32,750 nucleotides of DNA from DATNFP01 sp035606335 (GCA_035606335.1 DATNFP010000022.1:1-32750); one strand, 5' to 3'. Shown: positions 8,366 to 16,028, numbered from the stretch's first letter. A program made the numbers and translations. Notes: a model not told the origin generated them from the letters alone.

Positions 8366-9179
8366 ATAAATGAAGGTACTGAGACCTTACCCCCCTTCCA
8401 AAAAAGTTGGAAGCATGATTATTAAAATCGGTAGTATCGTCTGTAGTATAGAAATGTATATCACCTTGCTTGGTCAATCGTTTTTCCATTTCAGGATGAC
8501 GAAGCAGATAATTTTCCAGGCTTGCAGCTACTATATCTCCTTGCGACACTACGGTAATATTATCGGGTATGTACTTTTTAATTTTATCGAGCAGCAACGG
8601 ATAGTGAGTGCATGCTAGTAATATTGTATCTATATCGGGTGATTTTGCAAGTAGCTGATCAAGGTATTTTTTTACAAAGTAGTCTGCTCCAATAGTATCA
8701 TATTCCCCATATTCCACCAGCGGTACCCACATAGGGCAGGCATGCTGATATACAGTAATATCCGGGAAAAAATGGCTAATTTCTATCTTGTACGATTCTG
8801 AATGTACAGTGCCTCTTGTGCCTAGCACACCTACCTTGCGCGTTTTTGTATATTCACCTATCACTTCAGCAGTTGGCCGTATCACTCCCAGCACCCTTTT
8901 ATCCGGGTCCATTAAAGGCAGATCTTTTTGCTGTATGGTACGAAGCGCTTTAGCTGAAGCAGTATTACAAGCCACAATTACAAGTGGGCATCCCATTTTA
9001 AAAAACCATTCCACACACTCCAGTGTATATTGATGCACGGTTTCGAAAGAACGATTGCCATAAGGGGCACGTCCATTGTCGCCCAGGTATATGTAATCGT
9101 ATTGTGGTAGTCGTGCTGCTATCGATCTGAAAACAGTCAACCCACCGTAGCCGGAATCAAAAACACCTATTGGATGCAT
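8364..9179 (-). CDS. murI: Glutamate racemase
   Basis: A 271-residue enzyme that interconverts L- and D-glutamate, supplying D-Glu for peptidoglycan in the cytoplasm. It has the family's opening motif GVFDSGYGGLTV (Asp8, Ser9, Gly10), the substrate/cofactor-independent racemase signature YLGDNGRAPYG, and both catalytic cysteines in their motifs: Cys71 in ACNTASA and Cys190 in ACTHYPLL. Length is normal. The start at ATG 9179 directly precedes the conserved N terminus (MHPIGVFDSG). It is 43 bases downstream of the small secreted protein gene on the same strand, so co-transcription is possible. The 3' end overlaps an AT-rich inverted repeat. No oddities. Confidence 0.97.
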   Translation of the reverse strand: MHPIGVFDSGYGGLTVFRSIAARLPQYDYIYLGDNGRAPYGNRSFETVHQYTLECVEWFFKMGCPLVIVACNTASAKALRTIQQKDLPLMDPDKRVLGVIRPTAEVIGEYTKTRKVGVLGTRGTVHSESYKIEISHFFPDITVYQHACPMWVPLVEYGEYDTIGADYFVKKYLDQLLAKSPDIDTILLACTHYPLLLDKIKKYIPDNITVVSQGDIVAASLENYLLRHPEMEKRLTKQGDIHFYTTDDTTDFNNHASNFFGRGVRSQYLHL

Positions 9180-9222
9180 CAGTAATCAAAAATGAAAAGA
9201 AAAAATGGAATCACAAAGCTTA

Positions 9223-9630
9223 TTAATTACCCTGGTGTTCTTTTTCATCTGCACTTTTAATCATTGCTGCCATGTTAAAAAAAGCATAGGGTTTTTCAAA
9301 TGCACCATAGCCTGGCTTTTTTGGATAGATCACTACGGTAAGCGGCGAAATAGAATCGTTCACAACTGTCACATCTGTCACTATAGTATTCCGGTAATTC
9401 GGATAAGAAAATACCACCTTGTATGTGCCCGCATCAAATTTCCTGGTAGTATAAAGACCCGTACTATCTGTTTTTGCAGACAAGGTTAGTTTTGCACCCT
9501 TATAAACCAATATTTTCACAGACTTGACCGGTTGGAACATTTCATTTGCAACGTTTCCCGATATCTGGCCTTTTTGCCCATACGCAGTATGAACAATGAG
9601 AAAACATGCAGCTATTAAAAGCTTATTCAT
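9223..9630 (-). CDS. Secreted protein with carboxypeptidase-regulatory-like (beta-sandwich) domain
   Basis: A 135-residue protein. A signal peptide (MNKLLIAACFLIVHTAYGQ) is followed by a single carboxypeptidase D regulatory-like/transthyretin-type fold: GQISGNVANEMFQPVKSVKI, then DSTGLYTTRKFDAGTYKVVFSYPNY, the usual pattern G-x-V...G-x-Y...G-x-Y. In Bacteroidota this domain is common at the N terminus of TonB-dependent receptors and in free-standing secreted proteins; here it is alone. I chose ATG 9630 because a longer frame would need a TTG at 9654 and adds eight residues before the signal. The C-terminal 35 residues (KPYAFFNMAAMIKSADEKEHQGN) are polar and unassigned. It lies upstream of murI on the same strand; a functional link is not apparent. 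Confidence 0.8.
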   Translation of the reverse strand: MNKLLIAACFLIVHTAYGQKGQISGNVANEMFQPVKSVKILVYKGAKLTLSAKTDSTGLYTTRKFDAGTYKVVFSYPNYRNTIVTDVTVVNDSISPLTVVIYPKKPGYGAFEKPYAFFNMAAMIKSADEKEHQGN

Positions 9631-9768
9631 TTTTAGATAGAATTTAGTGTTCAATTTACTAACAATAGCTTAAAACAATTCTAAGAATGCTGATAATTAT
9701 TTACATACTATAGCTGTAGGCTATATAACATTAATATACATTTAGGCTATAATCAGCGTATAATGCTC

Positions 9769-9776
9769 TAACTTTA
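9769..9776 (+). promoter_or_regulatory. Candidate -7 box of korB
   Basis: TAACTTTA lies nine bases before the ATG at 9786 and differs from TAnnTTTG only in the last base. It would give a very short leader of a few bases. No convincing -33 element at the usual distance. Confidence 0.35.
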
Positions 9777-9785
9777 CACTTTATT

Positions 9786-10832
9786 ATGAGTGACGTTGTT
9801 ATTCCCCCTCCGGCCTCTGGTGTTGCATTAACTGCAAAAGATTTTGCTACCGATCAGGAAGTGCGTTGGTGTCCAGGCTGTGGTGACTATTCTATATTAA
9901 AACAAGTACAAACTATACTGCCTCAAATAGGCATTCCGCGGGAGGATATTGTAATTATTTCAGGCATCGGCTGCAGCTCACGATTCCCATATTATATGAA
10001 TACGTATGGCATGCACTCCATTCACGGTCGCGCCACAGCTATCGCATCGGGCCTTAAAGCAACACGGCCGGAGCTTAATATATGGATTGTTACCGGTGAT
10101 GGTGATGGATTAAGCATAGGTGGTAATCATATGATACACTTGCTTCGCCGCAACTTTGATGTAAACATATTATTATTTAATAACCAGATATATGGGCTTA
10201 CAAAAGGCCAGTATTCTCCCACTTCCGAAACAAGCAAGATAACCAAAAGCACACCTGCCGGCAGTCTTGACCATCCTTTCAATCCGTTAGCGCTGGCTAT
10301 AGGTGCGGACGCTACCTTTATAGCACGCAGCATGGACCGTGATCCAAAACATTTGCAACAGATGCTTCTGCGCTCTCATGGACATCATGGTTCTTCATTT
10401 CTTGAAATATATCAGAACTGCAACATCTTTAATGATGGCGCTTTCGAAATATATACCGAAAAGGGCTCGAAAGCACAGGAAACATTATTCCTGGAGCATG
10501 GGCAACCATTACTATTTGGTGCTAATAAGGAAAAAGGGATTAGGCTGGATGGCTATAAGCCACAGTTAGTGAACTTGGATAGCGGTTATAGTGCCAGTGA
10601 TCTTTGGATACACGATGAGGATGACTTTTTTAAAGCACAAATATTAACCCGCCTGTTCGATAATCCTGCTACCGCAGACCATTTTCCTCGTCCGTTTGGC
10701 GTATTTTATGCTACAGAGCGCCCTACTTATGAAGAAGAAATGCAGCTGCAACTAGAAGAAATAATAGCATCGAAAGGCAAGGGCGACCTCGACCACTTGC
10801 TCGAAGGAAACGAAACCTGGATAATCGAATAG
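9786..10832 (+). CDS. korB: 2-oxoacid:ferredoxin oxidoreductase, beta subunit
   Basis: A 348-residue thiamine-diphosphate-binding subunit of a 2-oxoglutarate/2-oxoacid:ferredoxin oxidoreductase, which makes acyl-CoA and reduced ferredoxin in the TCA cycle. It shows the N-terminal cysteines of the family (RWCPGCGDYSIL, Cys29/Cys32), a third Cys at 63 (GIGCSSRFPYY), and the TPP pocket GDGDGLSIGGNH (about 104-115) followed by the metal-binding NNQIYGLTKGQYSPTS. Length is normal. The start is ATG 9786; only the short conserved preface precedes the CPGCG motif. The alpha subunit (korA), normally immediately upstream, is not here: the neighbours are a divergent secreted protein and a flippase 108 bases downstream. 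Its partner must be elsewhere in the genome. Confidence 0.95.
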   Translation: MSDVVIPPPASGVALTAKDFATDQEVRWCPGCGDYSILKQVQTILPQIGIPREDIVIISGIGCSSRFPYYMNTYGMHSIHGRATAIASGLKATRPELNIWIVTGDGDGLSIGGNHMIHLLRRNFDVNILLFNNQIYGLTKGQYSPTSETSKITKSTPAGSLDHPFNPLALAIGADATFIARSMDRDPKHLQQMLLRSHGHHGSSFLEIYQNCNIFNDGAFEIYTEKGSKAQETLFLEHGQPLLFGANKEKGIRLDGYKPQLVNLDSGYSASDLWIHDEDDFFKAQILTRLFDNPATADHFPRPFGVFYATERPTYEEEMQLQLEEIIASKGKGDLDHLLEGNETWIIE

Positions 10833-10940
10833 AAAAATAATGTAAACTTTAACGCGGGGATGTAAAGAGTTATAAAACCAATCTCTTTATTTTACGCTGC
10901 CTTATATTTTGCATTATAAAAAATAAACTCAATTCAGTAA

Positions 10941-12449
10941 TTGGCATCTCTTAAAAAATTAGCAGGTCAAACGGTTTGGTATGGGCTTAGCAATATAGCT
11001 GCTAAACTCTTGAATTATATACTCACTCCTCTAGTTACATATTTGCTTAATTCTCCCCAAGGGCAGGTTGACTATGGTGATTACAGTGTGATATATGCAG
11101 CTATTTCTTTTGTCAATATAGTTTATACTTACGGACTTGAAACAGCTTATTTCCGTTTTGCTTCGGCAAGTTCAGACCATAAAAAATTGTTTCAAACAAC
11201 TTTTACATCTTTATTGGTAAGTACTGTTATCCTTAGTCCTATTCTTTATTTATTAAGGGTGCCAATAAATAACTTTTTAGGATTAGGTGCCCATCCTGAG
11301 TATATTTCATGGGCTATAGCAGTTATTGCACTCGACACATTATCGGTAATACCTTTTGCAAAACTAAGACAGGAAGAAAGGCCCCGGAAATATGCATTTA
11401 CAAAAGTAGCCGGTGTAATTCTAAATATTCTTTTAACGATATTCTTTATTTATTACAGCCCTGAATATGTTTTAAAACACCCAGGGAGTGCGTATGCACA
11501 TTGGTATAAACAATACGATAATACGGGTTTTCTAGTCCTGGCCAATCTTGCACAAAGCGCGCTTACATTTCTTTTATTGTGGAAGGAATGGTTAGGATAT
11601 CGTTTTAAGTTTGATGGTGAATTATGGAGAAAAGTAATGTGGTATTGTTCGCCAATGATTGTTACGGGTTTAGGTGGCATGGTCAATGAAACGATAGACA
11701 GGATAATGCTTCGCAAATTATTGCCTGTTAGTGCTGATGCGGCCAGAACTGCAGTTGCAATCTATGGCGCCAATTACAAAATTGCCATTTTTGTTACTCT
11801 ATTCATCCAGGCATTCCGTATGTCTGCTGAGCCATTTTTCTTTAGCCAGTCTTCAGATAAAAATGCACCCAAGACCTACGCCCGGGTAATGAAATGGTTT
11901 GTCATTACTTTATGTATAGCTTTTCTTTTCACAGCTCTATATTTAGACATCTGGAAATACATGGTAGGGTCAGATTATCGCAAGGGATTAGGGGTAGTGC
12001 CAATACTTCTTTGTGCCAATGTAGCATTGGGCATTTATTATAATCTCAATGTCTGGTATAAGATAACGGATAGAATGCGCATTGGCATGTATATCACACT
12101 TGTTGGCGCGACACTTACTTTAATTCTCAATTTCGCCTTTATTCCGAAATATGGAATGTATGCTTGTGCCTGGGCTACTCTTGCTGCTTACGGTAGTATG
12201 ATGGTCATATCCTATTTCGTAGGACAGAAATTTTTCCCTGTCCCATATAATGTCAAAAAGCTATTAGCTTATTTGACGATAATGCTTCTTTTATTCTTTG
12301 TAGAGAAGGGGGTTGTTCATCTAACTCATAGTTTTATAATCAGAGTCGGTGCGGCAACTATATTAATGTTCCTTTTTTTGTATTTGGTATTTACAGTAGA
12401 GAAAAAAGAATTACGCAGCTTGCCTTTTGTAGGGAAATTAATCCGCTAA
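10941..12449 (+). CDS. Polysaccharide biosynthesis/lipid-linked oligosaccharide flippase (Wzx/MATE-like)
   Basis: A 502-residue polytopic membrane protein with about 14 predicted helices, of the O-antigen/polysaccharide export type (MOP superfamily). Its N terminus SLKKLAGQTVWYGLSNIAAKLLNYILTPL is the recognisable family start in Bacteroidota, followed by DYGDYSVIYA and a second helical bundle. It probably flips a lipid-linked glycan across the inner membrane. The start is TTG at 10941: an in-frame TAA sits immediately upstream and no ATG occurs before well into the conserved sequence, so TTG must initiate. The stop overlaps the stop of the convergent AraC gene (CTAA shared). No glycosyltransferase neighbours are present, so its glycan pathway cannot be inferred. 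Confidence 0.88.
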   Translation: MASLKKLAGQTVWYGLSNIAAKLLNYILTPLVTYLLNSPQGQVDYGDYSVIYAAISFVNIVYTYGLETAYFRFASASSDHKKLFQTTFTSLLVSTVILSPILYLLRVPINNFLGLGAHPEYISWAIAVIALDTLSVIPFAKLRQEERPRKYAFTKVAGVILNILLTIFFIYYSPEYVLKHPGSAYAHWYKQYDNTGFLVLANLAQSALTFLLLWKEWLGYRFKFDGELWRKVMWYCSPMIVTGLGGMVNETIDRIMLRKLLPVSADAARTAVAIYGANYKIAIFVTLFIQAFRMSAEPFFFSQSSDKNAPKTYARVMKWFVITLCIAFLFTALYLDIWKYMVGSDYRKGLGVVPILLCANVALGIYYNLNVWYKITDRMRIGMYITLVGATLTLILNFAFIPKYGMYACAWATLAAYGSMMVISYFVGQKFFPVPYNVKKLLAYLTIMLLLFFVEKGVVHLTHSFIIRVGAATILMFLFLYLVFTVEKKELRSLPFVGKLIR

Positions 12450-13309
12450 GCAAGTAGCTCACAAGGTTTCATCCCGGTAGCTTTTTTAAAGGCAGTGCTG
12501 AAATGGGATATGCTGCTATAGCCAAGTGTATTGGCCACTTCTGATACTGATCTACCCTGCTGTTGCAACAGTTCTTTTGCTTTAGTAATACGAAGCTCCT
12601 GCTGGTATTCATGTATCGTTTTTCCAACGAGTGCTTTAAATCCTTTTTTCAGGTAGCACTCATTCATAGCCACTTTGCGGGATAACTCACGAATAGTAAA
12701 TGGCTGATCTATAGACTGCTCTACAACACGGCGTGCTTCAAGTACTTTTTCGCGTTCGCTATCATAAACAAGAAAACGGCACGCGGGCATCTGGCATGCA
12801 GAGAACGACTGTGTGATGCACTCCAATGAATGACGAAGTATATTTAGTACTATTTCACTCAGGCGCAGAGATTGTATAAATGGAGAATTAGTAACGAATG
12901 ACTGCTGTAGTTTTTCCAGAAGCAATTTTGTTTGTGAGCAGATAGAAAATTGCTGCTCAGTTGTCTGGTCGAAACGGAATGGCTGATTGGCCATCAGCAT
13001 TTCAGGAGAATATTGGTCGAAGAAACCCGGCAAAAATTGTAAGGAGCAAACATTTACTGTAAATGGCTGTTCTGTGCTTTGCAAATACAAGAGTTGCAGA
13101 CAATATTTATTATCATCTATTGGAAATAAGTGTAGTTTGCCCTGTTCTTCCGGTACCAGGTTTTGAGGGAAATTTACTTCCAGCAGTTCAGCATTAATAA
13201 ACCGATTTATGGAAAGTATTTCTCGATTTATCACTTCTGCACTGTCTCCCAAAAAACGATCTAATGGAGAGACTTTGGTCGCTGTAGTAATATTTTTCAC
13301 CTGTTGCAC
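12446..13309 (-). CDS. AraC-family transcriptional regulator
   Basis: A 287-residue regulator. The C-terminal 100 residues carry the double helix-turn-helix of AraC/XylS proteins: FTIRELSRKVAMNECYLKKGFK (first HTH) and SVSEVANTLGYSSISHFSTAFKKATGMKP (second HTH with the family signature). The N-terminal 180 residues are an unassigned sensor domain. No ATG exists in the first 100 codons, so translation starts at GTG 13309 (or GTG 13300). A perfect -7 box lies only four bases before GTG 13309, which implies a leaderless or near-leaderless message. The C terminus overlaps the flippase stop. It diverges from the outer-membrane protein gene at 13469, which it may regulate (inference from layout only). 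Confidence 0.9.
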   Translation of the reverse strand: MQQVKNITTATKVSPLDRFLGDSAEVINREILSINRFINAELLEVNFPQNLVPEEQGKLHLFPIDDNKYCLQLLYLQSTEQPFTVNVCSLQFLPGFFDQYSPEMLMANQPFRFDQTTEQQFSICSQTKLLLEKLQQSFVTNSPFIQSLRLSEIVLNILRHSLECITQSFSACQMPACRFLVYDSEREKVLEARRVVEQSIDQPFTIRELSRKVAMNECYLKKGFKALVGKTIHEYQQELRITKAKELLQQQGRSVSEVANTLGYSSISHFSTAFKKATGMKPCELLA

Positions 13310-13313
13310 GGCG

Positions 13314-13321
13314 CAAAGGTA
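13314..13321 (-). promoter_or_regulatory. -7 promoter box of the AraC gene, abutting its start codon
   Basis: TACCTTTG on the - strand is a perfect TAnnTTTG box and ends four bases before the GTG at 13309. A TTTA sits about 18 bases further upstream as a weak -33. The predicted transcription start falls at or inside the first codons. Confidence 0.6.
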
Positions 13322-13443
13322 CGGAGAATGAATATATATTAAACAGAATGCAAACAGATGCGATATGTGATGATCATTTATAATCTAATATTTGCACGCA
13401 GGCATATTTATACATTTTAACAAATTTTCCATAGTTATGCTAT

Positions 13444-13451
13444 TATATTTG
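13444..13451 (+). promoter_or_regulatory. -7 promoter box of the outer-membrane protein gene
   Basis: TATATTTG, a perfect TAnnTTTG box, ends 17 bases before the ATG at 13469, giving a leader of roughly 10 bases. An AT-rich TTTTCC lies near -33. The divergent AraC promoter starts 123 bases away. Confidence 0.55.
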
Positions 13452-13468
13452 CGCACTAATTTTCATCT

Positions 13469-14182
13469 ATGATCAGACGCGTAGCCATACTGGCAATATT
13501 AATACTCCAATCATCACTGATTTTTGCACAAGATCTTGACAAGAGCAGCGTTAATTCAACACCGGCTATTGTTAAGCCGGCGCGCGATTTCCTGATGGTG
13601 AACGTTGGATATACAGGATGGGCTAGCAAACCGGATACTGTGAAACTAAAAAGTTTTGGTTACAGTTTTAGTGCCGCACTGTGCTATGATTTTCCTATTA
13701 ATAAAAGCCATTTGAGTTTTGCTCCGGGTTTAGGGATAGCCACTTCTGCAGTCTATCTGGAAGGGCAGGTGATGCCTTTTACCGACACAGGTTCTTTGGG
13801 CGGTGCTGCTCATTTCCTTCCCGATACACTTCATTACAAAAGATATAAAATTGTAACCACTTATCTGCAGGCGCCTTTTGAATTACGCTATTTTGGCAAT
13901 AAACAGAACCGTAACCAGGGATTTAAGGCAGCTATAGGTGTAGATGTGGGATTATTATTGGGTTCTCATACAAAAGGAGTTCTTCCTGTTAATGGCGTTG
14001 ATGTAAACATCAAACAAAACAGTAAAGAGTATCAAAATACCTGGAACATGGCCGCACATGTACGGGTAGGATGGGGACATATTACTTTATTTGGCTCTTA
14101 TAACGTTACCACCTTATTTAAAACGAACGAGGGGCCAAAAATTGTTCCTTTTTCTGCCGGATTATCATTTACAGGTTTATAG
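13469..14182 (+). CDS. Outer-membrane beta-barrel protein, small (porin-like/PorT-like)
   Basis: A 237-residue secreted protein. It has a classical signal (MIRRVAILAILILQSSLIFAQ, cleavage after AQ) and a mature chain of amphipathic strands with Gly/aromatic alternation: FLMVNVGYTGW, GYSFSAALCYDFP, SFAPGLGIATSAVYL, TYLQAPFELRYFGN, FKAAIGVDVGLLLG, AHVRVGWGHITLFGSYNVTTLF, and a final strand ending SAGLSFTGL. This is the usual 8- to 10-strand outer-membrane barrel domain of Bacteroidota; no ligand can be inferred. It starts at ATG 13469 behind its own promoter and diverges from an AraC regulator. An inverted repeat lies about 60 bases past the stop. Confidence 0.82.
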   Translation: MIRRVAILAILILQSSLIFAQDLDKSSVNSTPAIVKPARDFLMVNVGYTGWASKPDTVKLKSFGYSFSAALCYDFPINKSHLSFAPGLGIATSAVYLEGQVMPFTDTGSLGGAAHFLPDTLHYKRYKIVTTYLQAPFELRYFGNKQNRNQGFKAAIGVDVGLLLGSHTKGVLPVNGVDVNIKQNSKEYQNTWNMAAHVRVGWGHITLFGSYNVTTLFKTNEGPKIVPFSAGLSFTGL

Positions 14183-14240
14183 GATTTTTCAGTGGAAAGT
14201 AATGTGGTAGAGATTAGCAATTCTACATATTTGTATCTCA

Positions 14241-14271
14241 TTGTGGCATAAGTGTGTAATTTTTGCCACAA
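14241..14271. repeat. 8-bp inverted repeat downstream of the barrel gene
   Basis: TTGTGGCA (14241-14248) pairs perfectly with TGCCACAA (14264-14271) around a 15-base loop. There is no T tract, so it may be a weak terminator, a processed 3' end or an operator. The surrounding gap 14183-14588 contains this repeat, the HU promoter and AT-rich sequence, nothing else that I can see. Confidence 0.35.
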
Positions 14272-14460
14272 AATATTTCCACAATTTGTATTTATACCTA
14301 ATATGTGAACATTTTGGCAATTCTGAAAAAATTGCATTTTAGAGGTACTTTTACATATATATATTTACTAATAAATAGCTAACAGAGCGGATTTGAACGA
14401 TACTATGGTTATAGTATGCTCTATGACAGTACTACATTAATTGGAATTAATTATATTATG

Positions 14461-14493
14461 TTGTAAATTGGTCTAATTGTTGTTATAAATTTG
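14461..14493 (+). promoter_or_regulatory. Promoter of the HU gene
   Basis: TAAATTTG (14486-14493) is a perfect TAnnTTTG box, with TTG at 14461-14463 about 22 bases upstream as a -33 candidate. Transcription would begin near 14500, leaving a leader of about 90 bases before the ATG at 14589. Within it GGTAC (from about 14498) can pair with GTACC (from about 14519). Confidence 0.5.
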
Positions 14494-14588
14494 CCATTGG
14501 TACAAATTTTACAAGATCTGTACCTTCATACATATAGACTCCCCAACATCAAAAAAATATTTAACTAATCGCCAAAAAAAGAAACGTT

Positions 14589-14909
14589 ATGAGAAAAGCC
14601 GATGTGGTAAGCAGCATTTCTGAAAAAACAGGGATCCCTAAAGTAGATATCCTTGTAGCTCTTGAAGCATTTTTTAAAGAAGTAAAGACTTCGCTTGTAG
14701 AAGGTGAACCCGTTTATGTACGCGGGTTTGGTAGCTTTATATTGAAAAAACGCGCAGCAAAAATAGGTCGTAATATAAAAAAGAATGTAGCAGTGGAAAT
14801 ACCTGAACATTTTATTCCTGCTTTTAAGCCGGCAAAAGAATTTGTGCAGGCTGTAAAGGAATCAAAACATGAGCTTGTAGAGCACGATGTTGAATTAATG
14901 GAAGAATAA
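14589..14909 (+). CDS. HU-family DNA-binding protein
   Basis: A 106-residue HU/IHF-type nucleoid protein. The N-terminal helices (MRKADVVSSISEKTGIPKVDILVALEAFFKEVK) are followed by the beta-arm signature VYVRGFGSFILKKRAAKIGRN, the typical G-F-G-x-F...R-x-G-R-N pattern, and IPAFKPAKEFVQAVK. A short acidic tail (HELVEHDVELMEE) extends beyond the standard 90 residues. It binds and bends DNA as a dimer. Start ATG 14589. It heads a cluster with a TPR protein, an mS38-like mini-protein and RNase E/G, all on the + strand; each may have its own promoter, since a strong -7 box separates it from the TPR gene. Confidence 0.93.
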   Translation: MRKADVVSSISEKTGIPKVDILVALEAFFKEVKTSLVEGEPVYVRGFGSFILKKRAAKIGRNIKKNVAVEIPEHFIPAFKPAKEFVQAVKESKHELVEHDVELMEE

Positions 14910-14934
14910 ATAAACACTACAAGCTTGATTTTGC

Positions 14935-14942
14935 TACCTTTG
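14935..14942 (+). promoter_or_regulatory. -7 promoter box of the TPR gene
   Basis: TACCTTTG, a perfect TAnnTTTG box, lies 19 bases before the TTG start at 14962. No good -33 element is visible, so strength is uncertain. Confidence 0.5.
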
Positions 14943-14961
14943 CGCAGAAATTTTCAGATTC

Positions 14962-15819
14962 TTGCGTCCGGTACATTACATCACACTTGTAGTAGCAATA
15001 GCATTAATAGCCATTTTATACTGGGGCGGTAATACCACTCCGCCAGCCAAGCCAAAAGCGGAAATGCCGCCTATGGCAGCAGCAGGAAATATGCCCCCAG
15101 GCTCTAACACCATGAAGCCTGCCTCTTTCGACTCTATATTAGCAGCATCGCGCGCCCAATTGCCAAAGCAAGGCGCTGATGAAGTAAAGACCATCGAAAA
15201 TGAACTTGCAGCCATTCGTGATTCGTCGCGAATGGCTGCTGTTTATATCCGCCTTGCGCAGGTATGGCAGCGATATAACCAGCTACTTGCAGCAGGATAT
15301 TTTGGTGAAAAAGCAGCTAAGTTGGAGAATTCGGAAAAAAGCCTCAACTTCGCAGGCCAATTCTTTCTGGAGAGAATAGCGGAAGGCGGTTCAGAATCAG
15401 TATTGGCATGGGAAGCAGAACAGGCAAAAGATTGTTTTCAGCGAGCATTAGATATAAGTCCCGGTAATGATACAGCCACTGTAGGTATGGCGGCAGTATA
15501 TGTAAATACCGGAGAACCAATGAGAGGGGTAGGCATGCTGAAGGAAATTACCCAAAAAGATCCGGACAATGTAATGGCCAACCAGATGTTGGGAGACATG
15601 TCTGTAAGATCGGGGCAATATGATAAGGCAGTGGGGAGATACGAGACAGTTTTAAAGAAACAACCAGACAATGTAGATGTTATGCTAAATCTTGCAAAAC
15701 TCTATGAAGGTCAGGGTGAAAAACAAAAAGCAATAGATCTGCTGAAGAGAAGTGAGGTACTAATAGATGACCCACAAACTAAAAGCAGTATTGAAAAGCA
15801 TATAAATTCATTAAAATAA
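14962..15819 (+). CDS. Membrane-anchored tetratricopeptide repeat protein
   Basis: A 285-residue protein. An N-terminal helix (about residues 5-21, HYITLVVAIALIAILYWGG) anchors it in the inner membrane, followed by a Pro/Met-rich linker and then TPR-type repeats from about residue 85. Clear repeat cores are AKDCFQRALDISPGND, GMLKEITQKDPDN, YDKAVGRYETVLKKQPDN and KAIDLLKRSEVL. TPRs bind protein partners. The start is TTG 14962: a TGA lies at 14926-14928 in frame and no ATG occurs between it and the helix, while TTG directly precedes the anchor. It sits 19 bases before the 31-residue basic gene. Partners are unknown; the company of HU and RNase E/G suggests no obvious envelope role. Confidence 0.85.
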   Translation: MRPVHYITLVVAIALIAILYWGGNTTPPAKPKAEMPPMAAAGNMPPGSNTMKPASFDSILAASRAQLPKQGADEVKTIENELAAIRDSSRMAAVYIRLAQVWQRYNQLLAAGYFGEKAAKLENSEKSLNFAGQFFLERIAEGGSESVLAWEAEQAKDCFQRALDISPGNDTATVGMAAVYVNTGEPMRGVGMLKEITQKDPDNVMANQMLGDMSVRSGQYDKAVGRYETVLKKQPDNVDVMLNLAKLYEGQGEKQKAIDLLKRSEVLIDDPQTKSSIEKHINSLK

Positions 15820-15838
15820 CATCAAAATTACTTGAGCT

Positions 15839-15934
15839 ATGCCTTGTGGTAAAAAAAGAAAAAGACATAAGATCGCTACCCACAAACGTAAAAAACGTCT
15901 GAGAAAGAACCGTCATAAAAAGAAGAACAAGTAG
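15839..15934 (+). CDS. 31-residue highly basic ribosomal-type protein (AURKAIP1/COX24, mS38-like)
   Basis: ATG at 15839 and TAG at 15932-15934 define a 31-residue protein, MPCGKKRKRHKIATHKRKKR followed by LRKNRHKKKNK. More than half of its residues are Lys, Arg or His. The KRKRHKMATHKRKKRLRKNRHK pattern is what I know from the short Bacteroidota proteins annotated as AURKAIP1/COX24-domain, related to mitochondrial ribosomal protein mS38 and to actinobacterial bS22; I therefore infer a small-subunit ribosomal protein that coats rRNA. This rests on recollection of the family, not a search. It lies 19 bases after the TPR gene and just before the RNase E/G leader hairpin. It is too short for routine gene callers but its composition and position make it convincing. 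Confidence 0.88.
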   Translation: MPCGKKRKRHKIATHKRKKRLRKNRHKKKNK

Positions 15935-15962
15935 GCTTTACTCCTGCTTTCTTTACCTTTCT

Positions 15963-16028
15963 CTGCCGGACAATTTTACAGTTAATATCGCCTTTGGTGC
16001 ATGCTATTAATTGTAGGATTTCCGGCAG
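15963..16028 (+). promoter_or_regulatory. Long hairpin in the leader of the RNase E/G gene
   Basis: CTGCCGGA (15963-15970) pairs perfectly with TCCGGCAG (16021-16028). After one bulged C (15971), a further 16 pairs form between 15972-15987 and 16005-16020, three of them G-T wobbles. The total is 24 bp with a 17-base loop (15988-16004). It lies 28 bases after the mS38-like gene and 75 bases before the ATG of RNase E/G. There is no T tract, so it is not a normal terminator. RNase E/G genes elsewhere use structured leaders for self-control of mRNA stability (known for E. coli rne), so a cis-acting role is plausible but is inference. Confidence 0.65.

Noticed and set aside
9205..9489. + strand ORF of 94 codons opposite the regulatory-domain protein
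   Set aside because: Shadow of the - strand gene with no signal, domain or codon pattern of its own.
14391..14401. tRNA-like TTTGAAC sequence
   Set aside because: No acceptor, D or anticodon stem can be formed around it; nor did I find a tRNA elsewhere in the window.
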